A stretch of 64,000 nt of DNA, taken from positions 1 through 64,000 of the forward strand of contig JAEUUP010000151.1 of NCBI GenBank assembly GCA_016787525.1, in the 5' to 3' direction. A model generated the notes under the pieces. That model was not told the origin of the DNA. It worked only from the letters and a program-made list of their open reading frames with translations, and did no database searches. Both the position numbers and the translations under genes were made by a program. Of this stretch, positions 1 to 11,700 are shown piece by piece (the first letter of the stretch is position 1; the number at the start of each line of letters is the position of its first letter). This DNA comes from Saprospiraceae bacterium (lineage in GTDB: Bacteria > Bacteroidota > Bacteroidia > Chitinophagales > Saprospiraceae).

Positions 1-113
1 TGGGACTCTATTTGGTCGCTCATTTCGTCGCACAACACAATGGGCAGCTCACAATACACAGTTCGGAAGAAGACGGTACAATTTTTAAAATACAAATTCC
101 TATAGCTGATTAA
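1..113 (+). CDS. Sensor histidine kinase, C-terminal end (partial)
   Basis: The frame starting at base 3 is open and ends at a TAA at 111-113. It reads GLYLVAHFVAQHNGQ and ends DGTIFKIQIPIAD. This matches the last part of a histidine kinase HATPase domain: the G2 box GLYLV, then the final strands, where GT.F.I.IP is typical. The rest of the gene lies outside the window. Its end overlaps the end of the convergent LytTR response regulator by about 14 bases, so the two probably form a sensor/regulator pair. The call rests on only 36 residues. Confidence 0.6.
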   Translation, partial: GLYLVAHFVAQHNGQLTIHSSEEDGTIFKIQIPIAD

Positions 114-807
114 CCTCTTTTTTGAGCAAATATTTCACCACTTGCTCTTTATACTTCCGACTAATGGGAATTTCTTGCTTATTAATAAAGAGATTATATC
201 GTGTGAGTTCAACCTTTTGTATGTATTGTGTATTTACAAGGTAGGCACGGTGAGTTTGTATGAATGACTCACTAAAAGAGTTGGCAAGATTCGACAAAGC
301 TCCTTTTACAGAATATTTCGCTGCTGCCGTTTGGATGAAACAGTAATTCCCATTTGAATGTATCCACAAAATTTTTTCTTCTTCAATCCAAACTTTAAGA
401 TTATGTTTTCCTCTTACCCATATGCCCCGTTCAGATGGTTTCTGGGGTTCTGTATAATGCTCAAATAATAAGTCCACAGTTGACTTTAAAGTCAAGGCAT
501 GAAAAGGTTTGATTAGTAAAGCAGAGTGGTCTAAATTCTTTGTACTTTCATAATAGTTTTCAGAAGGGCGATTTGTCATGAAAACGATGGGTGTTTTGTA
601 ATCTGCCATCTCCTTAAAAAACGTAAACACAGAGATATCATTTAAGACAATATCCGAGAGAATCAAATTAGGTTGAGTCGTTGCAATGTCGTCTCCTATC
701 AAATCTACTGAGGGGGTTATTTTCACCAACTCCCACCCTAATTCTTCTAAAATCATTCTGATTTTTATCTGCCAAACCAGTTCGTCTTCAATGAGTAATA
801 CTTTCAT
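100..807 (-). CDS. LytTR-family response regulator
   Basis: 235 residues. The N-terminal receiver domain (about 1-115) has the acidic pair E7/D8, the likely phosphoacceptor D52 in ILSDIVL, a Thr/Asn at the switch position (FMTNR) and the conserved Lys in LLIKPF. The C-terminal LytTR DNA-binding domain (about 130-230) shows ILWIHSNGNYCFIQT, FIQTHRAYLVN and ISRKYKEQV. Such proteins are phosphorylated by a histidine kinase and bind paired direct repeats upstream of their targets. The partner is probably the kinase whose end is at 1-113. A Bacteroidota -7 element TATATTTG lies at 813-820 on the minus strand, just upstream of the ATG. The gene carries one copy of the dispersed TACTGAGGGG motif at 706-716. 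Confidence 0.9.
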   Translation of the reverse strand: MKVLLIEDELVWQIKIRMILEELGWELVKITPSVDLIGDDIATTQPNLILSDIVLNDISVFTFFKEMADYKTPIVFMTNRPSENYYESTKNLDHSALLIKPFHALTLKSTVDLLFEHYTEPQKPSERGIWVRGKHNLKVWIEEEKILWIHSNGNYCFIQTAAAKYSVKGALSNLANSFSESFIQTHRAYLVNTQYIQKVELTRYNLFINKQEIPISRKYKEQVVKYLLKKEVNQL

Positions 808-812
808 ACAAG

Positions 813-820
813 CAAATATA
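813..820 (-). promoter_or_regulatory. Bacteroidota-type -7 promoter element for the LytTR gene
   Basis: TATATTTG on the minus strand matches the Bacteroidota consensus TAnnTTTG. It lies 6 bases upstream of the start codon at 807, which implies a nearly leaderless transcript. I found no convincing -33 element. Confidence 0.4.
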
Positions 821-1416
821 GTATGTTTTATCCCATCAAGATTATTGGTTATTTTTAGTAGTGACTTTATACCTAAAAAAGGTGACAGAATGCAAAAAAG
901 TTTATATAATGCTACTTGACTATTTCAATAGAAATAAATGAGACGGAGCTTACCAGCCAAATCATGTCATAGATCAACTATTAGGTCATTCATCACTTTT
1001 GGATACCCAATTTAGCGCATTCGCTCAATCTTGGAATTCATATTTAATGCCAACATGATTTTTTAAAAAAATCATCCCTTGAATTTAATCCTACCAAAAC
1101 ACTCTTGAAAATGTTGTGTATCAACTATTTAGTCAAACATAACCTTTTGCAATGGTTTTTGACAAATTGGCTAAATTTTCGATGCGTTGGTATTGAAGTC
1201 TAATATTTGAGAGTATTAAGCTCGAAGGATGTTCCAGAAACTCTACGCCTTCAGATATTGACACGACCTGCAAGCATATTAATAATTTGTTTATTATATG
1301 GTTATGAATTACAGCTGCCGCGCACTTAATGTGCGCGGTTTTTTCAACACTTACATTAACACTGTAAAAAACTTTCGTAGACGACTATTGCAGTATATTT
1401 AGGATAATGTAACTTC
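821..1416. other. Intergenic region with a degenerate repeated unit (copy A)
   Basis: No credible gene. It holds two decayed copies of a CAACTATTwAGT..CATmACyTTTT element (about 975-1001 and 1122-1149). From about 866 to the hairpin at 1319-1345 it resembles the intergenic stretch at 21300-21785 (copy B). Shared blocks include ACCTAAAAAAGGTGA near the left end, CAACTATTTAGT, TTGGCTAAAT-TTCG, and a GC-rich terminator with the same stem. The copies are diverged, so this is either an old duplication or a conserved non-coding RNA or leader. Confidence 0.5.
1319..1345 (+). terminator. Rho-independent terminator-like hairpin
   Basis: The stem CCGCGCAC / GTGCGCGG is perfect over 8 bp with a 5-base loop, and is followed by TTTTTT on the + strand. 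No + strand gene ends here, so it would end a transcript from the non-coding region to its left. Nearly the same stem recurs at 21742-21775. Confidence 0.55.
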
Positions 1417-2505
1417 TTAATTACAGCAATTACTCATCGAACAAGATAAAACCGCTTGGAAAAGCATTGAATCGTCCATAGGAGGTGTTTGAAACGTATT
1501 TGTCGTTGCGCCCTCGATATTCTGCCAATTAAGCCCATTGTCTGTACTACGCTGCCATTGTACATGGCAAGTACCTGTACCATCTGTTACTTGGGCATTA
1601 AGAATGACTCTGGTGCCTTTACATACTGAGGGGGTTGCTGTATTTACAGCGACTCTTGGTTTTGGGACAATAGTAACCGAAGCCACTTTACTGTAAAGAC
1701 TATCGCAATCATTATCATTGGCTTTGATAAAAACGCGATAGTATGTTAACCCAACAACTTGGCTATTCGGTGTGAAGTTTTTAAGGGTTGCATTAGGTAT
1801 GTTTGACCAATGGGTGCTGTCTGAGCTTATCTGCCATTGATATTGCGTCGTACTTGAATCCCCTGCGACGGTCACAGAAAGAGCTTGATTGGTATTGATA
1901 CATTCAAGAATTGAATTAGGTTGTGAAGATATGACAATAGGCATATTGGGTATGAGTTGAATGGGGCAGCACAACTCCGTGAAGCAACCATTCGTATCTT
2001 GCGCTGTGAACGTATAAGCTCCGACCGAATCTGCAAGTAAAATATGTTGGTTACCGCGTGGAGGAGCTATTGCTTTTTTACCTGTTCCGTTGTCAAAAAA
2101 CCATTGAATATCACTCAAGCCTGAAGGGGCTTTCAATTCATAAGCTCCTCCTGAGCAAAGTGTACGTACTTCGGGCGAACAGACTTTGATATTAATAGGG
2201 CAACACAGGTTAACAATACAATTATCTGAATCTTTGGCGGTATAAGAATACCCCCCCTCAGTATCAGCTATTAAAATCATTGATGTACCATTAGGCGCAG
2301 GAATTGCTTGTTTGCCAGAACCTTTGTCAATAAACCATTGGATATTTGTCAGACCTGATTGAGCTGTGAGCGTATAAGACTCACCTACAGACAGTTTGTA
2401 AATATTGGTATCACATTGTGCTAAAAGCATTGATTTTGAGGATAACAGTACACTGAATAAGAATACTAAATACGAAAAAATTGATTTTTTAAAATAAGTT
2501 CTCAT
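1417..2505 (-). CDS. Secreted Ig-like repeat protein
   Basis: Signal peptide, then two copies of a domain of about 85 residues (YTLTAQSGLTNIQWFID..., ending in a Cys-Cys-Pro). A region with Ig-like strands follows (QYQWQISSDSTHWSNI; CHVQWQRSTDNGLNWQNI), and the protein ends SNCCN. The first domain is the same family as the three tandem repeats of the next gene upstream. I take the second Met (MRTYFKK) as the start because it opens directly into the signal peptide; an ATG 27 bases upstream is also in frame. There is no T9SS tail and no recognisable enzyme domain. The last third is paralogous to the gene at 21802-22524. Probable role: surface or matrix protein, with function unknown. Motif copies lie at 1624 (+) and 2251 (-, seven C). 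Confidence 0.75.
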   Translation of the reverse strand: MRTYFKKSIFSYLVFLFSVLLSSKSMLLAQCDTNIYKLSVGESYTLTAQSGLTNIQWFIDKGSGKQAIPAPNGTSMILIADTEGGYSYTAKDSDNCIVNLCCPINIKVCSPEVRTLCSGGAYELKAPSGLSDIQWFFDNGTGKKAIAPPRGNQHILLADSVGAYTFTAQDTNGCFTELCCPIQLIPNMPIVISSQPNSILECINTNQALSVTVAGDSSTTQYQWQISSDSTHWSNIPNATLKNFTPNSQVVGLTYYRVFIKANDNDCDSLYSKVASVTIVPKPRVAVNTATPSVCKGTRVILNAQVTDGTGTCHVQWQRSTDNGLNWQNIEGATTNTFQTPPMDDSMLFQAVLSCSMSNCCN

Positions 2506-2639
2506 TTTATCAAATTGTCGTTCTTGTATCAATTAATTTATAATTGATTTTTATTTAAAGAAATGCCCTTCCCTGGAAGGAGAAGAGCATTTCTTGATTT
2601 TCAAAGTGCTAATGTCATTTCTCACTCAACGCATCTATG

Positions 2640-3725
2640 TTAACGGCTACGCGTAATCGTCACAGAAATACAAGTCCGTGGTACAATCGGACTGATTGTT
2701 ATCGGTTTTGTTGTCGAACATCCATTAGCATTACGTACTGTAATATTGTGCGAACCAGCACTCAATCCTACCAAAACCGATGGATTTGGATATGCTGAGA
2801 ATGCCCCGCCGTCAATGGATAGTGTCGCTGTAGAAGACAAAGCATTCGTTAAATTAGTGATATTGACATCTTCTAAAGTACCTGGACAAGGCATTGATTT
2901 TGACAATGTAAAATCAGGTGTTGGATTGGCAACAATCTCAAACGGACAGCAAAGTTCAATCGTACAGTTATTGGCATCTTTTGCCGTGTATTTGTATTTG
3001 CCAACAGCCGAAGCGACATAAACGGCATTTGTTGCACCCGAAATATTGCTGTAACCACTGCCATTGTCCACTTGCCACTGAATATTAGTCAAACCGCTTT
3101 GCGCTGTTAACGTATAACTTTCGCCCATACACAATGGATATGTTGTCGTTGGACAAGGCGTTGTACAGTTTGTTCCTGCAACCAACTCAAACGGGCAGCA
3201 GAGTTCAATCGTACAGTTATTGGCATCTTTTGCGGTGTATTTATACTTACCAATAGCCGAAGCGACATAAACAGCATTCGTTGCACCCGAAATATTGCTA
3301 TAACCACCACCATTGTCCACCTGCCATTGAATATTGGTCAAACCGCTTTGGGCTGTTAATGTATAACTTTCGCTCATACACAATGGGTAAGTTGTTGTCG
3401 GACAAGGTGTTGTACAATTCCCCGCAACCAGTTCAAATGGACAGCAAAGTTCAATCGTACAGTTATTGGCATCTTTTGCCGTGTATTTGTATTTGCCAAC
3501 AGCCGAAGCGATATAAACGGCATTCGTTGCACCCGAAATATTGCTATAACCACTGCCATTGTCTACCTGCCATTGAATATTGGTCAAACCATTTTGAGCT
3601 GTTAGCGTATAACTTTCGCCCGAACAAAGGGGATATGTTGTCGTTGGACATTGGGCAACACCCGTTGCTGTATTAAATAGAATCAAGCCAACAACCACAA
3701 TGATATTTTTTAGTAATCTTATCAT
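2640..3725 (-). CDS. Secreted protein with three tandem Cys-rich repeats
   Basis: 361 residues: a signal peptide (MIRLLKNIIVVVGLILFNT...GVAQ), then three nearly identical domains of about 80 residues. Each begins CPTTTYPLC, contains ESYTLTAQ-GLTNIQWQVDN and YKYTAKDANNC, and ends IELCCPFE. A short SprB-like segment (AGSHNITVRNANGCSTTKPITI) precedes the C-terminus. The repeats are also near-identical in DNA (units of about 240-270 bp between 2930 and 3660), so they arose by recent tandem duplication and could change in number. The domain recurs in the neighbour at 1417-2505. Probably an exported adhesin-like protein. No T9SS tail is visible. Confidence 0.75.
   Translation of the reverse strand: MIRLLKNIIVVVGLILFNTATGVAQCPTTTYPLCSGESYTLTAQNGLTNIQWQVDNGSGYSNISGATNAVYIASAVGKYKYTAKDANNCTIELCCPFELVAGNCTTPCPTTTYPLCMSESYTLTAQSGLTNIQWQVDNGGGYSNISGATNAVYVASAIGKYKYTAKDANNCTIELCCPFELVAGTNCTTPCPTTTYPLCMGESYTLTAQSGLTNIQWQVDNGSGYSNISGATNAVYVASAVGKYKYTAKDANNCTIELCCPFEIVANPTPDFTLSKSMPCPGTLEDVNITNLTNALSSTATLSIDGGAFSAYPNPSVLVGLSAGSHNITVRNANGCSTTKPITISPIVPRTCISVTITRSR
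2930..3660 (-). repeat. Three in-gene tandem repeats of about 250 bp
   Basis: The blocks at about 2930-3150, 3180-3400 and 3420-3650 are nearly identical in DNA, sharing for example CAGTTATTGGCATCTTTTGC and AACATTATATCCATTGTG-like segments on either strand. They encode the three repeated Cys-rich domains. Confidence 0.8.
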
Positions 3726-3761
3726 TTTTTAGTTTTTTCATTTGAAAAAATCGGTTGAGTG

Positions 3762-4673
3762 TTAGTTTTTCACAATCGTTGCTGTGCCACAATTCGGATT
3801 TGGACATGGCGATGCTAATATTGTAATCGTAACAGTTGTTGTACTACATACTAAGGGTGCATTTTTGTTACAAATCTGGTAGTTAAAGGTATCTGTTCCC
3901 GTTGCACCTGTATTTGCTACATAGTCAACTGTACCGTCAGGTTTGACTGTCGCTGTTCCTTTTGTGGGTGGTGTTACAATTGTGGGCAAGCTTATTTTTG
4001 TTAAGTCAGTAACAGGTGTACCATCAGGATTGACATCATTACTCAAAATAGCAATGTTTTTTGTCACACCTACTGTAGCTGTTGTGTTATCTGGGTTGGC
4101 AACAGGCGCATTACAAGCATTCGCAGGTGTACCATAATTGCCTGAATAGGCATCACCACCTTTACCCAGAATCGTAATAGCATTACCAGGATTTGAGTTA
4201 GCCGAGTTCGGCAGTTGGTTGAATGGGTCAGTTGCATTCGTGATTAAAGACAAACTGCCCAAACAAGGTCCTGCATTTTGGAAGCTGAACAATGGAATTT
4301 CGGTATTAGCCGCAATATTGAAACTCGTTGCACCTGTAAAACCAAAAGAGAGATAATCTATTGTAGGGGCTTCGGTCGGGGCATTGACACGAGATGGAAA
4401 TGCGCCAAACTGCATACTGGCATTGTAATTAATGAAATTTTGGACAACAAAAGCATTAGCACCTGCTCCATGAGGTACTAATACGGTGACTTGTGTTGTC
4501 GGAATTTGTGCCAAAGGCTGTGTATAAGCCGTTGTGGACTTCATCCAAACTTTGTAAGTAATGCCATCGGCTTCAAGGCGAATAGTGAAAGTGACTTGGG
4601 CTTTGATTTCAATAAAAGAGACTAAAGTGAATGCTATAAGCAAACATAGATTTGTGAAAAGGTTCTTTTTCAT
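3762..4673 (-). CDS. Secreted protein with a cadherin-like (Big_9-type) domain
   Basis: 303 residues with a signal peptide ending at about residue 25 (..EIKAQ). The N-terminal half (about 26-190) resembles the first half of the neighbour at 4734-5573: both have VTFTIRLEADGITYKVWM-like starts, a tandem of short strands and a late ACxGxxxLxxNA segment. The C-terminal half has one NPDNTTATVGVTKNIAILSNDVNPDG...GTVDYVANTGATGTDTFNYQIC domain, the Ig-like cadherin/Big_9 fold common in large bacterial adhesins. It ends CPNPNCGTATIVKN with no sorting tail. Likely part of the same surface-protein set as the giant adhesin, which carries the same domain type. Exact role unknown. Confidence 0.7.
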   Translation of the reverse strand: MKKNLFTNLCLLIAFTLVSFIEIKAQVTFTIRLEADGITYKVWMKSTTAYTQPLAQIPTTQVTVLVPHGAGANAFVVQNFINYNASMQFGAFPSRVNAPTEAPTIDYLSFGFTGATSFNIAANTEIPLFSFQNAGPCLGSLSLITNATDPFNQLPNSANSNPGNAITILGKGGDAYSGNYGTPANACNAPVANPDNTTATVGVTKNIAILSNDVNPDGTPVTDLTKISLPTIVTPPTKGTATVKPDGTVDYVANTGATGTDTFNYQICNKNAPLVCSTTTVTITILASPCPNPNCGTATIVKN

Positions 4674-4733
4674 CTGAATTTGTGAATTTAATTTTTGAAA
4701 AATGATTTTACAAAAGATGGTATTGTAAGTCGT

Positions 4734-5573
4734 TTAATTTTCTGAAATAATGAATTTGTATTTTTGAGAAGCCACTTGCTCGCCTTTTAATTGAAACAAA
4801 TACAAGCCTGTTGTGAGAGAAGTCACATCAACCGTCAATTCTTGCTCACCTTCTTGGACTTTTATTTTTTGGGTCAAAACCACTTGACCTAAACTATTGA
4901 TGAACTGAATCTGATTGATTTTCTGTACATCAGCTGTTTTAGCATTGATTTTCAGAGTCAAACGGTCTGATGCTGGTAGAGGATAAGCCGATATAGCAGA
5001 GAATAATTTATCTCCATTATCTGCTGTGCTTGTTGCGGTTGAGCAATTAGCGGTTGCTTGCACATTGCCTTTATAGGCTTCCGTTTGGTTGGCAAGTGTT
5101 GTCCAATGATTGCCAATATTATAAATTCGGGCTTCTTCTCCACTCAAATTTGGTGCAGCGTTGTTCACTAACTCTATCTGACCAATACAGCCATAATAAT
5201 TAATGAAAGAAAAAAGCGGCACTTCCCGTCCTGCTTCATAAGGAATGGCTGATGTACCTTGCGAGCGCAAAGCAAAAGAGACAAAGCTAAATCCACCACT
5301 TGTTTGAGATGCCTCTATATAAGCATTGTCGTGCCATTGGACATTCGGAACGAGACTCCGTAGGTTTGTCACCATTAGTTTTTTGCTCATAGGATATTTC
5401 AAAGTCACTTGAGCTGTCCCTGTAATACTGAGGGGGTATGACCAAGTTACTTCTGGAATCATACTGACCACATATGTTTTATTATCAGATAGCAGATTTA
5501 GCTGTAATTTGATTTGAGCTTTCACACTTAAACTTATGAATAGAAAAAGTATGAGATTGATTATCTTTTTCAT
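4734..5573 (-). CDS. Secreted protein with T9SS type A sorting domain
   Basis: 279 residues. Signal peptide (MKKIINLILFLFISLSVKAQ), then a module shared with the neighbour at 3762-4673. The C-terminal 85 residues have the T9SS sorting pattern: SAYPLPASDRLTLKI..., a central FINSLGQVVLTQ, then VTSLTTGLYLFQL and a short basic end. The tail directs export through the type IX system and attachment to the cell surface, so this may be the exported partner of the tail-less neighbours. The dispersed motif lies at 5426-5436. No catalytic domain is visible. Confidence 0.8.
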   Translation of the reverse strand: MKKIINLILFLFISLSVKAQIKLQLNLLSDNKTYVVSMIPEVTWSYPLSITGTAQVTLKYPMSKKLMVTNLRSLVPNVQWHDNAYIEASQTSGGFSFVSFALRSQGTSAIPYEAGREVPLFSFINYYGCIGQIELVNNAAPNLSGEEARIYNIGNHWTTLANQTEAYKGNVQATANCSTATSTADNGDKLFSAISAYPLPASDRLTLKINAKTADVQKINQIQFINSLGQVVLTQKIKVQEGEQELTVDVTSLTTGLYLFQLKGEQVASQKYKFIISEN

Positions 5574-5717
5574 TTTGTATTCTTTTAAAATATCTTTGAA
5601 TCAGTGTGTCAATCCAACCTTTTAAGTACCTCATATTCAATACCAGAATATGAGGCAACTAAAAAGGCACTTTTAACACAAAACTTTCTTAAAATTTATC
5701 CTTGATCAATACAGTAG

Positions 5718-8700
5718 TTACTTCGGTATCTGTTCGTTGATAATAAAATTGTACAGATAGGTCGTATTGATTGGGTGCAAAACCACCTCAAAGAAGACTT
5801 TATCTACTTCATTACCAGGACCTTGATAGATGGTTAGACCATCCATATCCACATCTCCACGCAAATACCCATTCAAAATATAGTTCGCTAAGAAACCACC
5901 ATTATTAGAGTCGGTTAAAACATTTAAATACAGCTGTCCTACATCATTATTCGGACCTTGGAAAATAACCATATTGTCTTTATTGATATTACCCATCCAC
6001 ATCGCCCGTTTGTTATTGGCCGTTGGTTTTTGAGCAAAATCCTTATCCAAAGAAGTCGTTTTATAGTTATCCGTTGTTGTCAATGTAAAGTCAACGACAA
6101 GCGGTACAAAAGTCAAAGGCTGTGCAAGTGCCGTCAAAACACCTAAGTGATTGCGGTGTTTAACTGAAACATAGTAACTGGCGGGGCTTGTACTGCCAAA
6201 CATGACGGGTGAAACACCATCCACATCTACTATATCTCCATCACGTTGAATCAAAGCAGCTCGACGGAAGAGAATGTTTTTGGGATCGGTCGGACTACGG
6301 AGTTCAACCAAGACCCAATCCACGATGGCATTATTGCCCACAGTTGTCAATACTGAGGGGGTCACTGTTTCTGTTCCTGTGTAGGTATTATCGCTGTATT
6401 CAGTTTGATTATATGGCTGTTGTAGCGGAATCAAGTTTTTACGGCGCAAACTGTCGTGCATCAGGCTCGTTGTCTCATTGTAGCAGCCCAATAAGTAAGC
6501 ACGTGGTAACAAACGAATACCGATATTGATGACCACCAAAGCCGTATCACAAGTGGTGGTGGAAATCTGGTCGCAGATTTGGTAAATCAACGTATCACTG
6601 CCGTTTGCTGCCGCATTAGGCGTGTAATCAATCGTTCCGTCTGGCTTTATTGATGCCGTACCTTTGGTTGGATTGCGCGTAATGGTCGGCGTAGTGACAT
6701 TTGATAAAGTCGCCCCGGCACCATTATCGGTATCATTTGTCAGAATTGGAATATTGACCAATGTACCTGCAATTGTGCCTGCGATATCCATATTTGCAAC
6801 AACTGTAACAGCTGGTAGTGGTGGCAAGATGCCAATTGTCACCGTCGCTGTATCGCATTTACTTGGACTACCATTATCGCAGATTTTGTAGGTAAATACA
6901 TCTGAACCTACGAATGTCGGACTTGTCGGTGTGTACGTCACTGTTCCATCAGGATTCACTACTACTGAACCGTTTGTCGGGCTTGTCACTACCGCTGGCG
7001 TGCCGAGTATCCCGCCGTCGGGGTCAAAGTCGTTGGTTTTTATCGCAATGGTCACAGGTGTACCCATATTCGTCAAAGCGGCATCGTCCATCGCTACGGG
7101 CGGTTGATTGCCCACAGCAGGGGTCGGTATCACTTCAATAGTCACCCATGCCGTATCGCATAAGCTCGGGCTGCCATTATCGCAGATGCGATATTGTACC
7201 GAGTCTTTACCGATGAATCCTGTCGGGGGTGAATAAGTAAATGTACCGTCGTTATTGTTCGTCATCGTACCACCTTTAACCGTCGTCGTACTGAGGGGGC
7301 TTGGTATGCCCAAAGTCCCATTGCCGTCTGGGTCGGTGTCGTTCGACTTCACATTGATGCTCACATTCGTATTCATCGGGGTCTGTGTCGCATCGTCATT
7401 TGCAACAGGTTTGTCGTTGCCGATGATGGGATTCGGTATGATATTGATCGTCACACAGGCGGTGTCTTTCAATGCACCATCTGTTATCGTATAACAAAAC
7501 TTGTCTTCGCCTGTCTGTCCCGTATTCGGCGTGTACGTAAACACACCATTCGTATTCAACACAACTGTTCCTTTCATCGGATTGCTCATCAGCGTTGTGA
7601 CGGCGGTTATCGGATCACTATCTGGGTCGTCGTCATTTGTCATTACATTCCCAACTACAGGTTTGTCTTGCGGCGTGACCGCGATGTCGTTAACAGCGAT
7701 TGGCGGATTGTTTGCTGGCAATATGCCTATTGTCACCGTTGCAGTATCGCACAAGCTAGGACTACCATTGTCGCAGATTTTGTATGTAAACACATCTGAA
7801 CCTACGAATGTCGGACTGGTCGGCGTGTAAGTCACCGTACCATCGCCATTGATAACAATAGTGCCGTTCGTCGGCGGCGTAACTACTGAAGGGCTACCTA
7901 AAACACCGCCATCGGGGTCAAAATCATTACCTTTGACAGTAATTGTTACGAGCGTTCCTGGGTGCGTCAATCCCGCATCATCTAAGGCAACGGGTGGTTG
8001 ATTACCCACGGCTGGTGTCGTTATCACTTCGATAATCACCCATGCCGTATCGCACAAGCTCGGACTGCCGTTGTCGCAAATGCGGTATTGGACGCTGTCT
8101 TTGCCGATGAAACCTGTCGGTGGCGTATAAGTAAACGTTCCATCGTTGTTGTTCGTCATCGTGCCACCTTTAACGGTCGTCGTACTGAGGGGGGTCGGAA
8201 TGCCCAATGTCCCATTGCCGTCTGGGTCGGTATCGTTGGACTTCACATTGATGCTCACATTCGTGTTCATCGGTGTCTGGGTCGCATCGTCATTCGCTAC
8301 TGGTTTGTCGTTGCCGATGATGGGATTCGGTATGATATTGATCGTCACACAGGCGGTGTCTTTCAATGCACCGTCCGTTATCGCATAGCAGAATTTGTCT
8401 TCACCCGTCTGTCCTGCATTCGGCGTGTAGGTAAATACGCCATTTGGATTCAACACAACTGTCCCTTTCGTCGGATTGCTTATTGGTGTTGTGATGGCGG
8501 TTATTGGATCACTATCTGGGTCGTCGTCATTTGTCAAAACATTCCCAACTACGGGTTTGTCTTGCGGCGTGACAGCGATGTCGTTAACGGCGATTGGCGG
8601 ATTGTTAATTACGGTAATATTATCTACAACTGTTGCACAATTAGGCGTTGGTGTAGCCAAATCACATAATTGGTAAGTGAGTGGATAAACCGCTGCGGCT

Positions 8701-11700
8701 GTACCTGGTGTTACGATTATTGCACCTGTTGTGGTGTTTAAAGTGATGCCACTTGGCCATACCCCACTTTGTGAAATCGTTGAATTACTACTTGTTGCGG
8801 CTACACCATTTACCAAGTCATTAGTTCGCACATTTGCAATTGCGATACCACCTGTGAGACTTCTAACGCTACCGCTTTCGGTAACTGGATTGATACTGCC
8901 ACTTACAGTGATATTGTCCACGACCGTCGCACAATTAGCCGTTGGTGTTGCCAAATCGCATAATTGATAAGTAACAGGATATACAGCAGGAAGTGTACCT
9001 GCTACTACGTTTATTGCGCCTGTTGTGGTGTTTAAAGAGATGCCGCTTGGCCATACTCCGCTTTGCGAAATCGTTGAATTGCCACTTGTCGCTGCAAGAC
9101 CATTTACCAAGTCGTTTGTCCGCACATTTGCAATCGCTGTACCACCCGCTGCACTCGTGACGCTACCGCTTTCAGTAACTGGATTGATAACGGGCGTTAC
9201 GGTAATATTATCTACGACCGTCGCACAATTAGCCGTTGGTGTTGCCAAATCACATAATTGATACGTCACTGGATAAACAGCAGGTGTTGTACCCGATGCT
9301 ACGGTAATGGCACCCGTTGTGGTGTTTAATGTAATGCCACTTGGCCATACACCACTTTGCGAAATCGTTGAGTTGCCGCTTGTTGCCGCTATGCCGTTTA
9401 CGAAGTCGTTGCTGCGCACATTCACAATAGGTGTGCCGCCTGTTGATGGAATTGTACCACTTTCAGTAACTGGATTGATAACGGGCGTTACCGTAATATT
9501 ATCTACGACCGTCGCACAATTTGGTGTTGGCGTAGCCAAATCGCATAATTGATACGTTACTGGATAAACAGCAGGTGTTGTACCTGGGGCTACGGTAATG
9601 GCTCCTGTTGTGGTGTTTAAAGTAATGCCACTTGGCCATACACCACTTTGTGAAATCGTTGAATTACTGCCTGTTGCGACAAACCCATTTACCGTATCGT
9701 TGCTGCGGACATTTGCAATGGGCGTACCGCCTGTTGATGGCGATGTGCCGCTTTCGGTAACAGGAAGAATACTTGCCGATACTGTAATTGTCAAAGTGCC
9801 AGTTGTACAAAGGTTCGTTAAATCACATACTTGATAGTTTAACGTAACCGTACCTGTAAAACCAGTTGCAGGTGTGAATGTAAAATTACCGTAAGTACCA
9901 TCAAAGTCAATCACCCCTTGTGCAGGTGTTGGATTGGTCAAAAGGCTGAATACAAGGTCAGCAACTAAGCCGTCGGGGTCAGAATCATTCGGCGCAACGG
10001 TTTGGGTAATGGGTGTATTTAAAGGTGTTGTAAAGTTATCATTTACAGCAACTGGTGGCAAACAATTGGCTGCTACTATGGTAGATGTGCCAATTGCTGT
10101 ACAACCTTTAAAATCTGTTACAGTAACTGTATAAGTCGCTGGTGACAAATTGCTGATACTTGATGTCGTTGCGCTATTTGACCAAGCGTAAGTATAAGGT
10201 GTTGTCCCGCCCGATGGTGAAGCAAAAGCCTCGCCACCCGTACCGATACAATTGGGGGCATTTATGTTGGTTATTACGCTCAATGCCACCGTTGGTTCGG
10301 TAACAGTTTGAGATGTGCTGGCACGACAGCCGCTTGCGTCAGTGACAACGACTGAGTAAGTACCCGCCGCTACGCCCGTAAGCGAAGCCGCCGTTGTGCT
10401 ATTTGACCAGCTATAAGTGTAAGGAGCTGTACCACCGCTTATTGTGGTGGTGATGGAACCATTCGTTCCGCCTTTACACGAAACACTGTTGACCGTAGGT
10501 GTTAAAATCAAAGCCTCTGTCGAGTTGACAGAACTGGTGTAATTTTGAATACAACCGTTGGCATCTGTGACGCTGACGCGATAAATACCCGCTGCAATAC
10601 TTGATAAATCTTGAGTAGTCGCACTATTCGACCACGCATAGCTGTAAGGAGCTAAACCACCCGTTGCTGTCAAATCAATGACACCCGTCGAAGCACCACA
10701 ATTCGGTTGCGTTGTAACCGCCGACAAAACAAGCGGTGTCAGCGTCGTAGGTTGGGTAATGACGAAGGTGTAGAATTTAACACAATTGGCATCATCTCTG
10801 ATGACGACAGTATAAGTACCTGCCGTTAAATTTGAAATATCTTTGGTCGTTGCGCCATTTGACCACGCATAACTGAGGGGGGCTGTACCACCCGTTACAG
10901 TCAAACTAATTGCGCCTTGATTGCCACTTGCACAAAGATTGTGGGTAACAGTTGGCGTGATGGCAATCGTACCAATTTCGTTAACAGTGATATTCAACAG
11001 CGTTATCGGACAACCTGTGGCAGTTGTGACGGTTACGTTGTAATTGCCGCCTGTGATACTCGAAATATCTTCTGTGGTTGCACCATTCGACCAATTGTAG
11101 GTGTAAGGACCCGCCGAACCTGTTACAGTTAAATCAATTGCCCCATCGTTTGCACCATTACAAGCGGCACTTGTTGTTGTGGCGGATAAAATCGTTGCTG
11201 CGGGTTGTGCAATGGTGACGCTGCTGGTCGTTGTACAATTATTGGCATCTGTAACGGTAACGGTATAAGTTCCCGCCATCAGACTGCTGATGTTTTGTGT
11301 CGTTGCACTATTTGACCAACTAAAAGTATAAGGTGCTGAACCGCCTGTAACCGTCAAATTGATAGAGCCATCGGCATTGCCATTACAAGCTACATCGGTT
11401 TTGGTCGGCGTTGCCATTAAAGCGGCGGCGGGTTGAGCAACGACGAAAGAGCGCGTTGCCGTACAAGTATTTGCATCTGTTACCGTTACCGTATAAGTCC
11501 CTGCGGCTATCGCTGTTCTATTTTGTGAAGTGATGCCACCGCCCCAATTGTAGGTCAAAGCCCCTACTCCATTTGTTGTTGTGATGGAAATAGCACCCGT
11601 TGAAACCCCGAAACACGCTACATCGGTAACTGTGCCTGTCAAAGACATGGCGGTTGGGTTGGTCAACGTTGCTTGAACCACTGTTGTACAATTATTCGTG

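Noticed and set aside
686-919. 77-residue + strand frame over the LytTR gene start
   Set aside because: A shadow of the minus-strand regulator and its promoter.
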